Assembly: GCA_037385685.1 (NCBI GenBank)
Contig: JARRMW010000007.1
Location: 39,662 to 103,661 of the forward strand
DNA length: 64,000 bases
Reading direction: 5' to 3'
Source of the DNA: Sva-25 sp037385685
Lineage (GTDB): Bacteria > Pseudomonadota > Gammaproteobacteria > Chromatiales > Chromatiaceae
Shown here: piece by piece, positions 52,835 through 61,196 of the stretch
Layout: every line of letters starts with the position of its first letter
How positions within the stretch are numbered: the first letter of the stretch is position 1
The notes under the pieces: model-generated
What the model was told of the DNA's origin: nothing
The model's input: only the letters and a program-made list of their open reading frames with translations
Databases searched by the model: none
Position numbers and translations under genes: made by a program

Positions 52835-53647
52835 ATGACGCTTCCGCTGATCGTCGATCCGGAAGCCATCGTCCAGCGAGTCGATGACGACCAGCTCGTC
52901 ATCGTCGATGTCGGCAAGCTGGCCCTGTATCAGCAGGCACATATTCCTGGCGCGCGTTTCCTCGACTACGGACACCTGGTTGCAAACAGCGGCAGGACAC
53001 ATGGATTGTTGCCTGACAGGAGTCATCTCGAAGCTCTCTTCTCCTCGCTGGGCATTGACCGGGAAACCCATGTGGTTGCTTGCGATGACGAGGGTGGCGG
53101 CAAGGCGGCGCGTCTGGTCTGGACCCTGAACTGCGCGGGACATGACAAGGCATCCCTGCTCAACGGGGGTTTGCATGCCTGGCTCAACGAAGGGTTCCCC
53201 CACACAGCAGAGACGGGGACGATCGAACCTGCAAGGTTCGAGTATCACCAAAACACCGATCCCGTCATCAACGGAGATGAAATCCTCGAACGCATCGACG
53301 ATGCCCGACTCCAGTTGCTGGATGCACGCAGTCTTGCCGAATACAATGGTGAACAGCGATTCTCGATGCGTGCCGGACATATCCCCGGCGCCATTCACTA
53401 TGAATGGACCCGGGCACTCGACATGCAGCGAAATCTGCGACTGCGCGACCAGCAGACCCTGCAGCATGAGCTTGCAGGCCTCGGGTTCGACAGAGAGAAG
53501 GAAATCGGCTGCTATTGCCAGACACATCACAGGTCATCCCTCTCCTGGGTGGTCCTGAAACATCTCGGCTTCACGCATGTCAAAGGCTACCCGGGCTCCT
53601 GGTCCGACTGGGGAAATCGCACCAACTATCCGGCAGAAACCGTTTGA
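52835..53647 (+). CDS. Tandem-rhodanese sulfurtransferase
   Basis: A 270-aa protein with two rhodanese domains, like SseA/TST. The N-terminal domain is inactive: the loop VACDDEGGGKAARLVW retains shape without a loop-leading active Cys. The C-terminal domain has the active loop CYCQTHHRSS with Cys228 (and Cys226 two before). It moves sulfane sulfur from thiosulfate or 3-mercaptopyruvate to an acceptor; the loop sequence is not the CGSGVTA of SseA, so the donor is uncertain. It follows the aminotransferase by 3 bases. Confidence 0.88.
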   Translation: MTLPLIVDPEAIVQRVDDDQLVIVDVGKLALYQQAHIPGARFLDYGHLVANSGRTHGLLPDRSHLEALFSSLGIDRETHVVACDDEGGGKAARLVWTLNCAGHDKASLLNGGLHAWLNEGFPHTAETGTIEPARFEYHQNTDPVINGDEILERIDDARLQLLDARSLAEYNGEQRFSMRAGHIPGAIHYEWTRALDMQRNLRLRDQQTLQHELAGLGFDREKEIGCYCQTHHRSSLSWVVLKHLGFTHVKGYPGSWSDWGNRTNYPAETV

Positions 53648-53654
53648 GGCAATC

Positions 53655-54266
53655 ATGAAACGTATTCCGATCGTCATTCTCGCAATCCTTGCGCTCGTCG
53701 GGGGCTACTATGCCGGCAATATGTTCAAGCAGGAGGCACCGACGCCTGTCCTCGCGTCCGTGCTCCAGCCTCCGAAAGAGATCCGCCCGTTCGAACTGAC
53801 CGGCGGAGACGGTGAAAAATTCACGCTCGACAATCTCAGGGGACAGTGGACACTGGTCTACTTCGGCTACACCTACTGTCCTGACATTTGTCCTACGACG
53901 CTGTCAGACATCGCGCGTGTCTACAACAGGCTTGCGGATCGGCCGGAAATCACCGGCGATCTGAAAACACTGCTGATCTCGGTCGATCCAGCAAGGGACA
54001 CGCCGAAACGGCTGCAGGAGTATGTCACCTTCTTCCGGGATGACTACATCGCAGCGACCGGCGACAAGGAGGCAATCGATCAGGTCGCGAAGGATTTTGC
54101 GGCTTTCTACAAGATCCATGAACCCGACGAAAACGGCAACTACCCTGTCGATCACAGTTCGATCGTGAGCCTCGTCAACCCGGATGGCAAAATCGAGGCC
54201 ATCTTCATCAGCGTGGCCGAGGCGCCACAGGTTGCGAGTGATCTCGCCGGCATCATCGGTTCATGA
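53655..54266 (+). CDS. SCO1/SenC-family copper chaperone
   Basis: A 203-aa protein with an N-terminal membrane anchor (residues 4-24) and a thioredoxin-fold periplasmic domain. Copper ligands: Cys75 and Cys79 in TYCPDICPTTL and a His in PVDHSSIVSLV (about residue 163). SCO proteins mature the CuA centre of aa3-type oxidases or help cbb3 oxidases, in line with the cco genes at 7-13 kb. ATG 53655 is preferred to the upstream in-frame start inside the rhodanese gene. Confidence 0.93.
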   Translation: MKRIPIVILAILALVGGYYAGNMFKQEAPTPVLASVLQPPKEIRPFELTGGDGEKFTLDNLRGQWTLVYFGYTYCPDICPTTLSDIARVYNRLADRPEITGDLKTLLISVDPARDTPKRLQEYVTFFRDDYIAATGDKEAIDQVAKDFAAFYKIHEPDENGNYPVDHSSIVSLVNPDGKIEAIFISVAEAPQVASDLAGIIGS

Positions 54267-55162
54267 ACAAGCCTGCGGAAACGCCGGACGTGACGCCCCT
54301 GCAGAAACTCTGGGCAGCGGTGATGGAAATCCTGCCCCATCACTTGCTCTCGAGTCTGATGTACCGTGTAGCACGTGTCGAGGTCCCGTTCATCAAGAAC
54401 ACCATCATCAGCCAGGTCGTGAAACATTTTGATGTCGACATGAGCGAGGCCGTGATCAAGGACCCTCTGGCCTACAGGAGTTTCAACAACTTCTTTACTC
54501 GCAAGCTCGAAACCGACGCGCGCCCGATTGCCCCCGGCGAAAATGACATCGCCTCACCCGTGGATGGCGAAGTGAGCCAGAGCGGCACTATCGACGAGGG
54601 CACACTCATCCAGGCAAAGGGACGCACCTACAGCCTCGAGGCCCTGCTCGGCGGGGACGCCAGGATGACATCCGCATTCGAGAATGGTCACTTCTCGACC
54701 ATCTACCTGTCGCCCCGCGACTACCATCGCATCCACATGCCTGTCGATGGCCACCTGACCCGAATGACCCATGTCCCGGGGCGGCTCTTCAGCGTCAGCC
54801 AGTCAACAACCAGTGCGGTGCACAATCTCTTTGCACGCAATGAACGTGTGATCTGCCAGTTCGAAACAGACAATGGCCCGATGATCATGATCCTTGTTGG
54901 CGCCATCTTTGTCGGCAGCATGGAAACCGTCTGGAGCGGGCTCGTCACGCCGGCCGGGCAGCGTGTGAGCAGCTGGGACTATGGCCAACAAACCGCAGAG
55001 CAGGTCTTCCTGCGCAAGGGAGAAGAGATGGGGCGCTTCAACATGGGCTCGACGGTCATCCTGCTCTTTCCGCAAGGCCGCGCTGCATGGGATCCGGACC
55101 ATGTCGCCGGCCAGCATGTCCGCATGGGGCAGCGGATCGGCGGAAAGCTGTTATCGGCCTGA
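54263..55162 (+). CDS. psd: Phosphatidylserine decarboxylase
   Basis: Makes phosphatidylethanolamine at the inner membrane. The 299-aa proenzyme has FFTRKLETDARPI, SPVDGEVSQSG and the catalytic DYHRIHMPVDG region, and the self-cleavage site GST (Ser near residue 263 in FNMGSTVILLFP) that makes the pyruvoyl group. Full length. ATG overlaps the SCO1 stop by four bases. Confidence 0.96.
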   Translation: MNKPAETPDVTPLQKLWAAVMEILPHHLLSSLMYRVARVEVPFIKNTIISQVVKHFDVDMSEAVIKDPLAYRSFNNFFTRKLETDARPIAPGENDIASPVDGEVSQSGTIDEGTLIQAKGRTYSLEALLGGDARMTSAFENGHFSTIYLSPRDYHRIHMPVDGHLTRMTHVPGRLFSVSQSTTSAVHNLFARNERVICQFETDNGPMIMILVGAIFVGSMETVWSGLVTPAGQRVSSWDYGQQTAEQVFLRKGEEMGRFNMGSTVILLFPQGRAAWDPDHVAGQHVRMGQRIGGKLLSA

Positions 55163-55200
55163 TAGCGGCTTTCTGAAAATTCCTTTCTTTCATGGATAGT

Positions 55201-55329
55201 GCTGCAGGAGCCCACACCGTGGGCGAATGATCGCCGGGTGGACTGCTGAACACTCTTCGCCCGCAGTGCGGGCTCCCACGAGGAATGGGTCAGGCAGCAG
55301 AAACGATCATCGCCATGCGTACGAGCTCG
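55201..55329. repeat. 129-bp repeat copy 1, with duplicated 3' end of the response-regulator gene
   Basis: Near-identical to 55500-55628 at an offset of 299 bases. It contains a REP-like pair, GGAGCCCACACCGTGGGCGAA and TTCGCCCGCAGTGCGGGCTCC in inverted orientation, followed by GAGGAATGGGTCAGG and about 38 bases that repeat the last codons (ending ELVRMAMIVSAS) of the FixJ-like gene. Not translated here. Confidence 0.85.
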
Positions 55330-55364
55330 CCAAGGGACCCCATTCTTGCCGTTTGTCTTCTCCT

Positions 55365-55445
55365 GTCATCGCGAACCTTGCGCAGCAAGGTGTGGCGATC
55401 TCGATGTATAGATTGCCACAGTCGCTGGCGCTCCTTCGCAATGAC
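55365..55445. repeat. REPIN-like inverted repeat, copy 2
   Basis: Same element as at 35836-35933: GTCATCGCGAA with GTGGCGATCTC on the left and AGATTGCCAC with CTTCGCAATGAC on the right. It lies between the two copies of the 129-bp repeat. Confidence 0.8.
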
Positions 55446-55499
55446 ACTGTTTGCATTTCAGGGGGCGGATTGAACCTCACCCATTCTTTCGCTGATATT

Positions 55500-55628
55500 G
55501 CTGCAGGAGCCCACACCGTGGGCGAATGATCGCCGGGTGGGCTACTGAACACTCTTCGCCCGCAGTGCGGGCTCCCACGAGGAATGGGTCAGGAAGCAGA
55601 AACGATCATCGCCATGCGTACGAGTTCG
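55500..55628. repeat. 129-bp repeat copy 2, overlapping the end of the response-regulator gene
   Basis: Second copy of 55201-55329. Its right 40 bases are the genuine 3' end of the FixJ-like gene (stop at 55589), so this copy is likely ancestral. The inverted REP-like pair just beyond the stop may act as a terminator or mRNA-stabilising hairpin. Confidence 0.85.
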
Positions 55629-56215
55629 GCGAGCGAGCCTGCCTGCATTTTTTCCATGACATGCGCACGGTGCGCCTCGACTGTCTTGGCACTGACGTTT
55701 AGCTCGGCAGCGATCTCCTTGTTGGATTTGCCATTTGTGACCATCTCCATGACCTGGCTCTCGCGCTTCGTGAGCTGACTCATACGGGCAAGGATCTCGG
55801 CCCGGGAAGCACGCTCCTCGCGTTTTTCCGCGTCCTCTGTCAGCGCCTTTTCGATGGCGGCAAGCAGGAGCTCGTCATCGAAGGGTTTTTCGATGAAATC
55901 GAGGGCGCCGGCTTTCATTGCCTTGACCGCCATGCCGACATCGCCATGCCCGGTCAGAATGATGACCGGCAGCCTGATGTCGTGGCTCTCGAGCTGTGAC
56001 TGCAACTCCAGACCACTCATTCCGGGCATGCGCACATCCAGAAGCAGGCAACCGGAGCGGCCCGGATAGTGATTGTCGAGAAAGGCCCGGGCTGATTCGT
56101 AGGTCTCGACCGTGCGACCGACCGACTCGATCAGCCAGCGCAGTGAGTTGCGCATTGCCTCATCGTCATCAACGATAAAGACCACACCCTTGTTGCTTGT
56201 ATCTCCTGAATTCAT
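55589..56215 (-). CDS. FixJ/LuxR-type response regulator
   Basis: A 208-aa response regulator. The receiver domain has VFIVDDDEAMRNS, phosphorylated Asp60 in CLLLDVRMPG, Thr in LTGHGD and Lys in EKPFDD. The output domain is a NarL/FixJ helix-turn-helix (LTKRESQVMEMVTNGKSNKEIAAELNVS). ATG 56215 overlaps the kinase stop by four bases (ATGA), so kinase and regulator are co-translated. The upstream in-frame start at 56257 is inside the kinase gene. The 3' end of the gene is duplicated downstream. Confidence 0.9.
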   Translation of the reverse strand: MNSGDTSNKGVVFIVDDDEAMRNSLRWLIESVGRTVETYESARAFLDNHYPGRSGCLLLDVRMPGMSGLELQSQLESHDIRLPVIILTGHGDVGMAVKAMKAGALDFIEKPFDDELLLAAIEKALTEDAEKREERASRAEILARMSQLTKRESQVMEMVTNGKSNKEIAAELNVSAKTVEAHRAHVMEKMQAGSLAELVRMAMIVSAS

Positions 56216-58749
56216 GATGCCGGTTTCTGCTGGTTCTTGATCTCTTTCGGTAGCCATATTGTAAAGGCTGCACCACCCAGTTTGCTCGTCGAATAGGTAA
56301 TGCGTCCTTCATGATCGGCCACGATGGTCTCGCTGATGGAGAGTCCCATGCCCATGCCGGTCTGTTTCGTGCTGAAAAAGGGCTCGAAAAGCCGGATGAC
56401 AGTCTCTTCGGGCACACCCGGCCCGTTATCCTCGACCGTCAGGGTCAGCATCTCGCGCTCTTCAGCGGTACTGATACGAATGATAGCAGGCTTGACGCCC
56501 GCATCGCTCAGGGCATCCACTGCATTCCTGACCAGATTGAGCACCACCTGCTCCATCTGCACGAGGTCGACGCGCACCTCGGGGATCCGCTGGTCGAGAT
56601 CGAGTCGCACGTCGACACCGGACTTGCGAATCTCGAAATCCATGAACGAGAGAACCTCGTGCACCATGTTGTTCAGGTTGACATTGCTTCTGTCGGGCAT
56701 GTGGCGCTCGACCATTTCACGCAGACGCTTGAGGATGCGAGCCGCCCTGGTCGCCTGCGCCCGGATCTGTTCAAGGGGCTCGCCAAGTTCCTCGGCACTG
56801 GCGCCATGCAGGAAGCGGCGCTTGGCGCCGTTGGCATAGTTGATGATGGCCGCCAGTGGCTGGTTCAGTTCATGCGCCATGCCTGTCGCCATTTCTCCCA
56901 TGCTGCTGAGACGGCAGACATGCACGAGTTCTGTCTGGTGGCGGCGCGCTTCCGCCTCTGCGGCGCGCGTCTCGGTGATGTCTCTCGCATAGAGGTTGAC
57001 ATAGTCGAGTTCAGGAACCGGCGCCAACATGATGGAGTAGATCTTGCTGTCGATGTCGAGTTCGACCTCGCAATGCTCGCCGCTGTCCAGCACCTCCTCG
57101 ATACGGTGCACCCAGTTCAGTGGTATCACCTGCATGTGCGCAATGCCGAGGTAGTCGAGCAACGGAATACTCGCCTCATTTGCATAGGTCAGCACGCCGG
57201 CACGGTTGACGCGCAGGATCGGCATCGGGCTCTCTGCCGGGAAGGCGGCCAGCGACCGGATCTCGTACTCCTGGCGGCGGCGCTCCGAGATATCGTGGAG
57301 ATAAACCGTGTAGAGATTCTTGCCCTCAATCGTGATCGGAACGATGGCTACCTCGACAGGAAAATGCCCCGCTTCGCTGTTCATGGCGATCATTTCGGAG
57401 CGCGCATCGGTGACCTGGACGGATTCCACAGAACAGTTGGCAAGCACAGCCTCGAAGAGGTTCCTGGATTCTGATGCGAAAAGAAACTCGCCAACATTTT
57501 TTCCAACTGCCTGCTCTTCGCTGTAGCCGAAAGTGCGTTCGGCGGTCGGGTTGAAATGCAGGATTCTGCCTTCCCCGTCGACGGTGACGATCGAGTCCAG
57601 GGAGGCTTCCATGATTGCATCCGTGACGGCTTCTCTCTCCTGGATCTCGGTTTCGTGCCGCGCCCGGGTTTCATCACGCGCCTCCTTGACGAGGCTGATG
57701 AACTGTTTCATCCAGTCCTCGAGGATCAGCAACTGGTTGCCACTCTCAGTGACAGGCTGGCTGATACCCAGCGCGCGCTGACTGAATTTGGAGAGTCGAC
57801 GCAATGCCTTGCTGAGCCGGTTGGAAACGATCATGAAAAGCAGCGAGAAGAAAGCGATGAAACTCAAGGCCATGATCGAGCGCTGACGCTGGTCGAGTCG
57901 CACGATCTGGATACTGATGCGGTCAACGCTCGCCCTCGGAATAAAGGTCGCAAACAACATGGTGATACCGGTTTCGATATTCTTCTCGATGATTTGGGAG
58001 GTCACCGCGAAGCGTTTCTCGACACTGTCCCGAATCTTTCCAAGGGGAATCGTCTTTTGGCTGCTGCTGGCAAGCACTGATTGTCCTTCCGGGTCGAGCA
58101 ATGCCGTGAAAAGACTCTCACTTCCCAGGCCAGGCTGTGCAGACTGGAGAAACGTCTCGTCCACAGGAACGACGAGCATGAGTGTTCCCATGATGTTGTA
58201 TGCAGCATCCTCGGCAACCGTCGAGGCAAGGAGCCATGGCTGCTCGTCGAATGTCACGAGATGAACGCTGGACTCACCGGTGGCACGGTATTCCGGAAGC
58301 TGGGCAACAAGACCTTCTGGCAGAGGAATTTGCTGTGCCTGGTAAAGTTCACGCAAGACACCCTGCGAATCCATCAGGAGAATGTGGCTCGGTGATACCA
58401 GTGGTTTCCAGCGTGAAGGTTCCGGCAGCCACGGTGGCGGATCGGTTTCGTAGACGATGACCGGATCCTGGTCGTCGGAAAACCAGTAGAGCGGATTCAG
58501 GTAGTTCGCGATACGCCTGTGGCTTGCAAGCAGTTGCGCGGCTGTCTTGTAGCTGTTCAGCGAGTGATCGAAGTGAATCAGCGTTTCACGCGCACGCTGT
58601 TCGAGGTTCTCCTCGAGTTGCTTGTTGTAGAGTTCACGAACTGCGTTCTTCTGGGTCGCATCGATGATCTCCCAGAGGGCAAGGCCCGCTGCCAGGCCAA
58701 GAAAAGCGGCAAACAGCGAGAGAGGTATTCGCCTCAGAAGCTTACGCAA
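56212..58749 (-). CDS. Membrane sensor histidine kinase with PAS domains (FixL/DctB-like)
   Basis: An 845-aa kinase. A first membrane helix (about 8-28), a 260-residue periplasmic sensor region (about 29-290), a second helix (about 293-312), two PAS regions (about 380-485 with ILHFNPTAERTFGYS, and about 500-600), a HisKA domain with MAHELNQPLAAIINY (His near 627), and a HATPase domain with NAVDALSDAG and FFSTKQTGMGMGLSIS. The architecture recalls kinases for C4-dicarboxylates or redox. No heme-binding PAS evidence. The only in-frame start after an upstream stop is TTG 58749. Coupled to the FixJ-like gene. Confidence 0.88.
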   Translation of the reverse strand: MRKLLRRIPLSLFAAFLGLAAGLALWEIIDATQKNAVRELYNKQLEENLEQRARETLIHFDHSLNSYKTAAQLLASHRRIANYLNPLYWFSDDQDPVIVYETDPPPWLPEPSRWKPLVSPSHILLMDSQGVLRELYQAQQIPLPEGLVAQLPEYRATGESSVHLVTFDEQPWLLASTVAEDAAYNIMGTLMLVVPVDETFLQSAQPGLGSESLFTALLDPEGQSVLASSSQKTIPLGKIRDSVEKRFAVTSQIIEKNIETGITMLFATFIPRASVDRISIQIVRLDQRQRSIMALSFIAFFSLLFMIVSNRLSKALRRLSKFSQRALGISQPVTESGNQLLILEDWMKQFISLVKEARDETRARHETEIQEREAVTDAIMEASLDSIVTVDGEGRILHFNPTAERTFGYSEEQAVGKNVGEFLFASESRNLFEAVLANCSVESVQVTDARSEMIAMNSEAGHFPVEVAIVPITIEGKNLYTVYLHDISERRRQEYEIRSLAAFPAESPMPILRVNRAGVLTYANEASIPLLDYLGIAHMQVIPLNWVHRIEEVLDSGEHCEVELDIDSKIYSIMLAPVPELDYVNLYARDITETRAAEAEARRHQTELVHVCRLSSMGEMATGMAHELNQPLAAIINYANGAKRRFLHGASAEELGEPLEQIRAQATRAARILKRLREMVERHMPDRSNVNLNNMVHEVLSFMDFEIRKSGVDVRLDLDQRIPEVRVDLVQMEQVVLNLVRNAVDALSDAGVKPAIIRISTAEEREMLTLTVEDNGPGVPEETVIRLFEPFFSTKQTGMGMGLSISETIVADHEGRITYSTSKLGGAAFTIWLPKEIKNQQKPAS

Positions 58750-58902
58750 GGGGGCAGGATTGTGTCAGTTGCTGGTCCATTAGCCAGCATCATACCCTGT
58801 TACAGGCAGCGACTGGTATATCGCTCTGAACCATGCGGAAGAGGCCCGCACCGGCGTGCGGGCCAACGGATGGGAAGGATGTGCCGGACGTCCCTCGTGA
58901 AC

Positions 58903-59364
58903 TCAGCTGACGAGCTTGAGCGACTCTTTCTGCTTCTTCTGGCGCTCGGCGACATCGAGAACATCGCTGTTTTCGATGAGGTCACCCAGCGTGATTCCCT
59001 CGAGAAACTCGTAGATTTTTTCACTCAGGCTGTTCCACAGTGAGTGGGTCATGCAACGGTGACCACCGACGCAGTTTTCCTTGCCCTGGCAACGCGTAAA
59101 TTCAACCCATTCATCGACTGCGCAGATGATGTTGGCGATCGTAATCTGGTCAGCCTCACGACCGAGGTAATAGCCACCACCCGGTCCGCGTACACCGCGT
59201 ACCAGACCTTTGCTGCGCAGTGACGCAAACAGCTGTTCAAGGTAGGAGAGTGAGATCCCCTGGTTTTCGGAAATGTCGGCCAGGGTTACAGGACCATCGA
59301 CACCATTCAGTGCCAGGTCGAGCATGGCTGTTACCGCATAACGCCCTTTGGTTGATAGTCTCAT
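58903..59364 (-). CDS. iscR: Fe-S-dependent Rrf2 regulator IscR
   Basis: A 153-aa Rrf2 protein with the winged helix (STKGRYAVTAMLDLAL, RGPGGGYYL) and the [2Fe-2S] ligands Cys92, Cys98, Cys104 and His107, numbered exactly as in E. coli IscR. It represses isc genes when clusters are plentiful. Unusually no iscSUA follow; the next gene downstream is the histidine kinase. Own promoter with a possible operator. Paralogues such as RsrR or CymR are less likely because all cluster ligands match. Confidence 0.9.
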   Translation of the reverse strand: MRLSTKGRYAVTAMLDLALNGVDGPVTLADISENQGISLSYLEQLFASLRSKGLVRGVRGPGGGYYLGREADQITIANIICAVDEWVEFTRCQGKENCVGGHRCMTHSLWNSLSEKIYEFLEGITLGDLIENSDVLDVAERQKKQKESLKLVS

Positions 59365-59380
59365 CGCTTCTACATCCTCA

Positions 59381-59433
59381 ATTTCTGACTAAACTGGTAG
59401 GTAATTATGCGAAAAACCCAGTGCAATAGTCAA
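59381..59433 (-). promoter_or_regulatory. iscR promoter with possible IscR operator
   Basis: Minus strand: TTGACT (59433-59428) and CATAAT (59409-59404) at 18-base spacing. Immediately downstream, about 59406-59381, lies ACCAGTTTAGTCAG in an imperfect dyad that resembles the centre of type 1 IscR sites, which would give autorepression. Confidence 0.45.
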
Positions 59434-59454
59434 GTATTGTTTGACAAAAAATGT

Positions 59455-59970
59455 TCAGGCGATTTCGAGACTTTCCGGAAGTTGGTCTTTGAGCTCTCCG
59501 CCAGAACCGTTCTTGAATGAATAACCTTTTTTATAACAGTAGGTTAACCAGTTTCCGAGAAACAGGTTTGCCTGCCATTTCTGCTGAAGACCCGGTGTGC
59601 GGTAGAGCCCCTGAACAGGCAGGCGTTGCTGGTTCTTGATCTCCAGAACCTCGACCTGGCCGGTATCCGAGTAGAGTTTCATGGTCAAATCCGGATCCGG
59701 ATGCAGCGGACCATCCTCGATGACGCGAAACAGGTGGGTCAGCCTGACACGGGTGGTGAACGGCCCTTCCTGCATGATATCGATCATCAATGGCGGGTGA
59801 TGCGGGAGCTGTGAAAGGAAGCGCCCCTGCATCTCCTCCAGACCCGGAGCGAGCTGCCTGAGCAGGCGATAATTCTCCTCGCAGAGGGAACCAAGCGCGC
59901 CAGCGGTCGGTTTCACGCGGTACAGAAGTCGCCAGTGCTTTTGTCGTTCCGGGCTTTTCATCGGCTCCAT
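59455..59970 (-). CDS. DUF1249 (YqiB-like) protein
   Basis: About 171 aa from ATG 59970 (or 168 from 59961). Family features: NYRLLRQLAPGL, PLMIDIMQEGPFTTRVRLTHLF, DLTMKLYSDTGQVEVLEI and QANLFLGNWLTYCYKKGY. YqiB-type proteins are widespread in gammaproteobacteria and of unknown function. The frame is open further upstream to 60105, but that part overlaps the purC region and lacks family character. Divergent from purC. Confidence 0.83.
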   Translation of the reverse strand: MEPMKSPERQKHWRLLYRVKPTAGALGSLCEENYRLLRQLAPGLEEMQGRFLSQLPHHPPLMIDIMQEGPFTTRVRLTHLFRVIEDGPLHPDPDLTMKLYSDTGQVEVLEIKNQQRLPVQGLYRTPGLQQKWQANLFLGNWLTYCYKKGYSFKNGSGGELKDQLPESLEIA

Positions 59971-60011
59971 TATAACCAAGTGGGCAGCGCATAATAGGGC
60001 CTGCTCTTTGG

Positions 60012-60017
60012 TATACT
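60012..60017 (+). promoter_or_regulatory. -10 element of purC
   Basis: TATACT 30 bases before the purC ATG; a -35 hexamer of good quality is not seen. Confidence 0.35.
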
Positions 60018-60046
60018 CCATGGTTTTCCTGCAACTGCCGACCAGC

Positions 60047-60943
60047 ATGAGTCCAGCGCTATACGAGTCCGATCTGCCGGGCCTCAAACTACTGAACCGC
60101 GGCAAGGTTCGTGATATCTATGACATCGACGAACATCATCTGCTCATTGTCACGACAGACCGGCTCTCCGCGTTTGATGTCGTCATGCCACAACCAATCC
60201 CGGGCAAGGGTGAAGTGCTGACTCGCGTTGCGAACTTCTGGTTCAGGCGCATGCAACATATCCTGCCGAATCACCTGAGCGACATTTCGCTTTCCGAGAT
60301 CGTACCCGACGAGGATGCGCGCCACCGACTCGGCGATCGTGCACTCATCGTCAGGAAGCTCAAGCCACTCCCGGTCGAGGCGATCGTGCGTGGTTACCTG
60401 ATCGGGTCCGGCTGGAAGGATTACCAGCAGACCGGTACGGTCTGCGGAATCAAGTTGCCGGAAGGCCTGCAGCTGGCAGACCGCTTGCCGGAAGCCATCT
60501 ATACCCCGTCAACCAAGGCCGAGGCCGGCGCACACGACGAAAACATCAGCTATGAAAAAAGTGTCGGGCTCATGGGGGAAGAGATCGCCTCGAAGGTGCG
60601 CGACTATAGCCTGCAAATCTACAACGAGGCTGCCGCCTATGCGCTGGAACGCGGAATCATCATCGCCGATACAAAGTTCGAGTTCGGTCTCGATGACGAA
60701 GGAGAACTCTACCTGATCGACGAGGTACTGACTCCCGACTCATCCCGCTTCTGGCCCGCCGACCAGTACAGGCCCGGCATCAGCCCCCCGAGCTTCGACA
60801 AGCAGTTCGTCCGCGACTACCTCGAAACCCTGGACTGGAACAAGACGGCTCCCGGACCGGACCTGCCCGAGGAGATCATCCGCAAGACAGCGGAAAAATA
60901 CGCCGAAGCCGAGCAGCGACTGACAGGACATGGCAAAGCGTAA
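60047..60943 (+). CDS. purC: Phosphoribosylaminoimidazole-succinocarboxamide synthase
   Basis: SAICAR synthetase of purine synthesis. The 298-aa protein is the longer bacterial/yeast type: LNRGKVRDIYDID, TDRLSAFDVVM, ARHRLGDRALIVRKLKPLPVEAIVRGYLIGSGW, DTKFEFGLDDEG and DEVLTPDSSRFWPA. ATG 60047 is preferred over 60008. Overlaps the glutaredoxin gene by 14 bases. Confidence 0.96.
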   Translation: MSPALYESDLPGLKLLNRGKVRDIYDIDEHHLLIVTTDRLSAFDVVMPQPIPGKGEVLTRVANFWFRRMQHILPNHLSDISLSEIVPDEDARHRLGDRALIVRKLKPLPVEAIVRGYLIGSGWKDYQQTGTVCGIKLPEGLQLADRLPEAIYTPSTKAEAGAHDENISYEKSVGLMGEEIASKVRDYSLQIYNEAAAYALERGIIIADTKFEFGLDDEGELYLIDEVLTPDSSRFWPADQYRPGISPPSFDKQFVRDYLETLDWNKTAPGPDLPEEIIRKTAEKYAEAEQRLTGHGKA

Positions 60944-61196
60944 GACACCGAACGTGGTTGTCTATACAACGCGACATTGCACACACTGCAAGCAGGCGAT
61001 CCGTCAGCTCAGGTCATGGAAGGTTGGCTTTCGCGAGATGGATATCGAAACAAACCACCGCGCCTATGCCGAATTCAGGCGCTTGCGCGCGCGCGGTGTG
61101 CCTGTGATCACTGTCGGCGAACGCCATCTCTTCGGTTTTGATGCAAAGCGGCTGAGACAGCTGCTCGAGGAAGCCGGAATATCCGTCAGCGGATAG
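60930..61196 (+). CDS. Glutaredoxin-family protein
   Basis: An 88-aa thioredoxin-fold protein with the dithiol motif C17-T-H-C20 in YTTRHCTHCKQAIR, the cis-Pro in RGVPVITV and a C-terminal GFDAKRLRQLL. It resembles NrdH/GrxC-like proteins. Coupled with purC; its last 11 bases overlap the convergent gmk gene. Confidence 0.88.
   Translation: MAKRKTPNVVVYTTRHCTHCKQAIRQLRSWKVGFREMDIETNHRAYAEFRRLRARGVPVITVGERHLFGFDAKRLRQLLEEAGISVSG

Noticed and set aside
56311..57474. 387-aa plus-strand frame opposite the histidine kinase
   Set aside because: Shadow; the kinase domains read clearly on the minus strand.
58840..58870. GC-rich hairpin GGCCCGCACC...GTGCGGGCC after iscR as a terminator
   Set aside because: Stem is good but there is no T-run on the minus strand; could equally be another REP-like palindrome, so not called.
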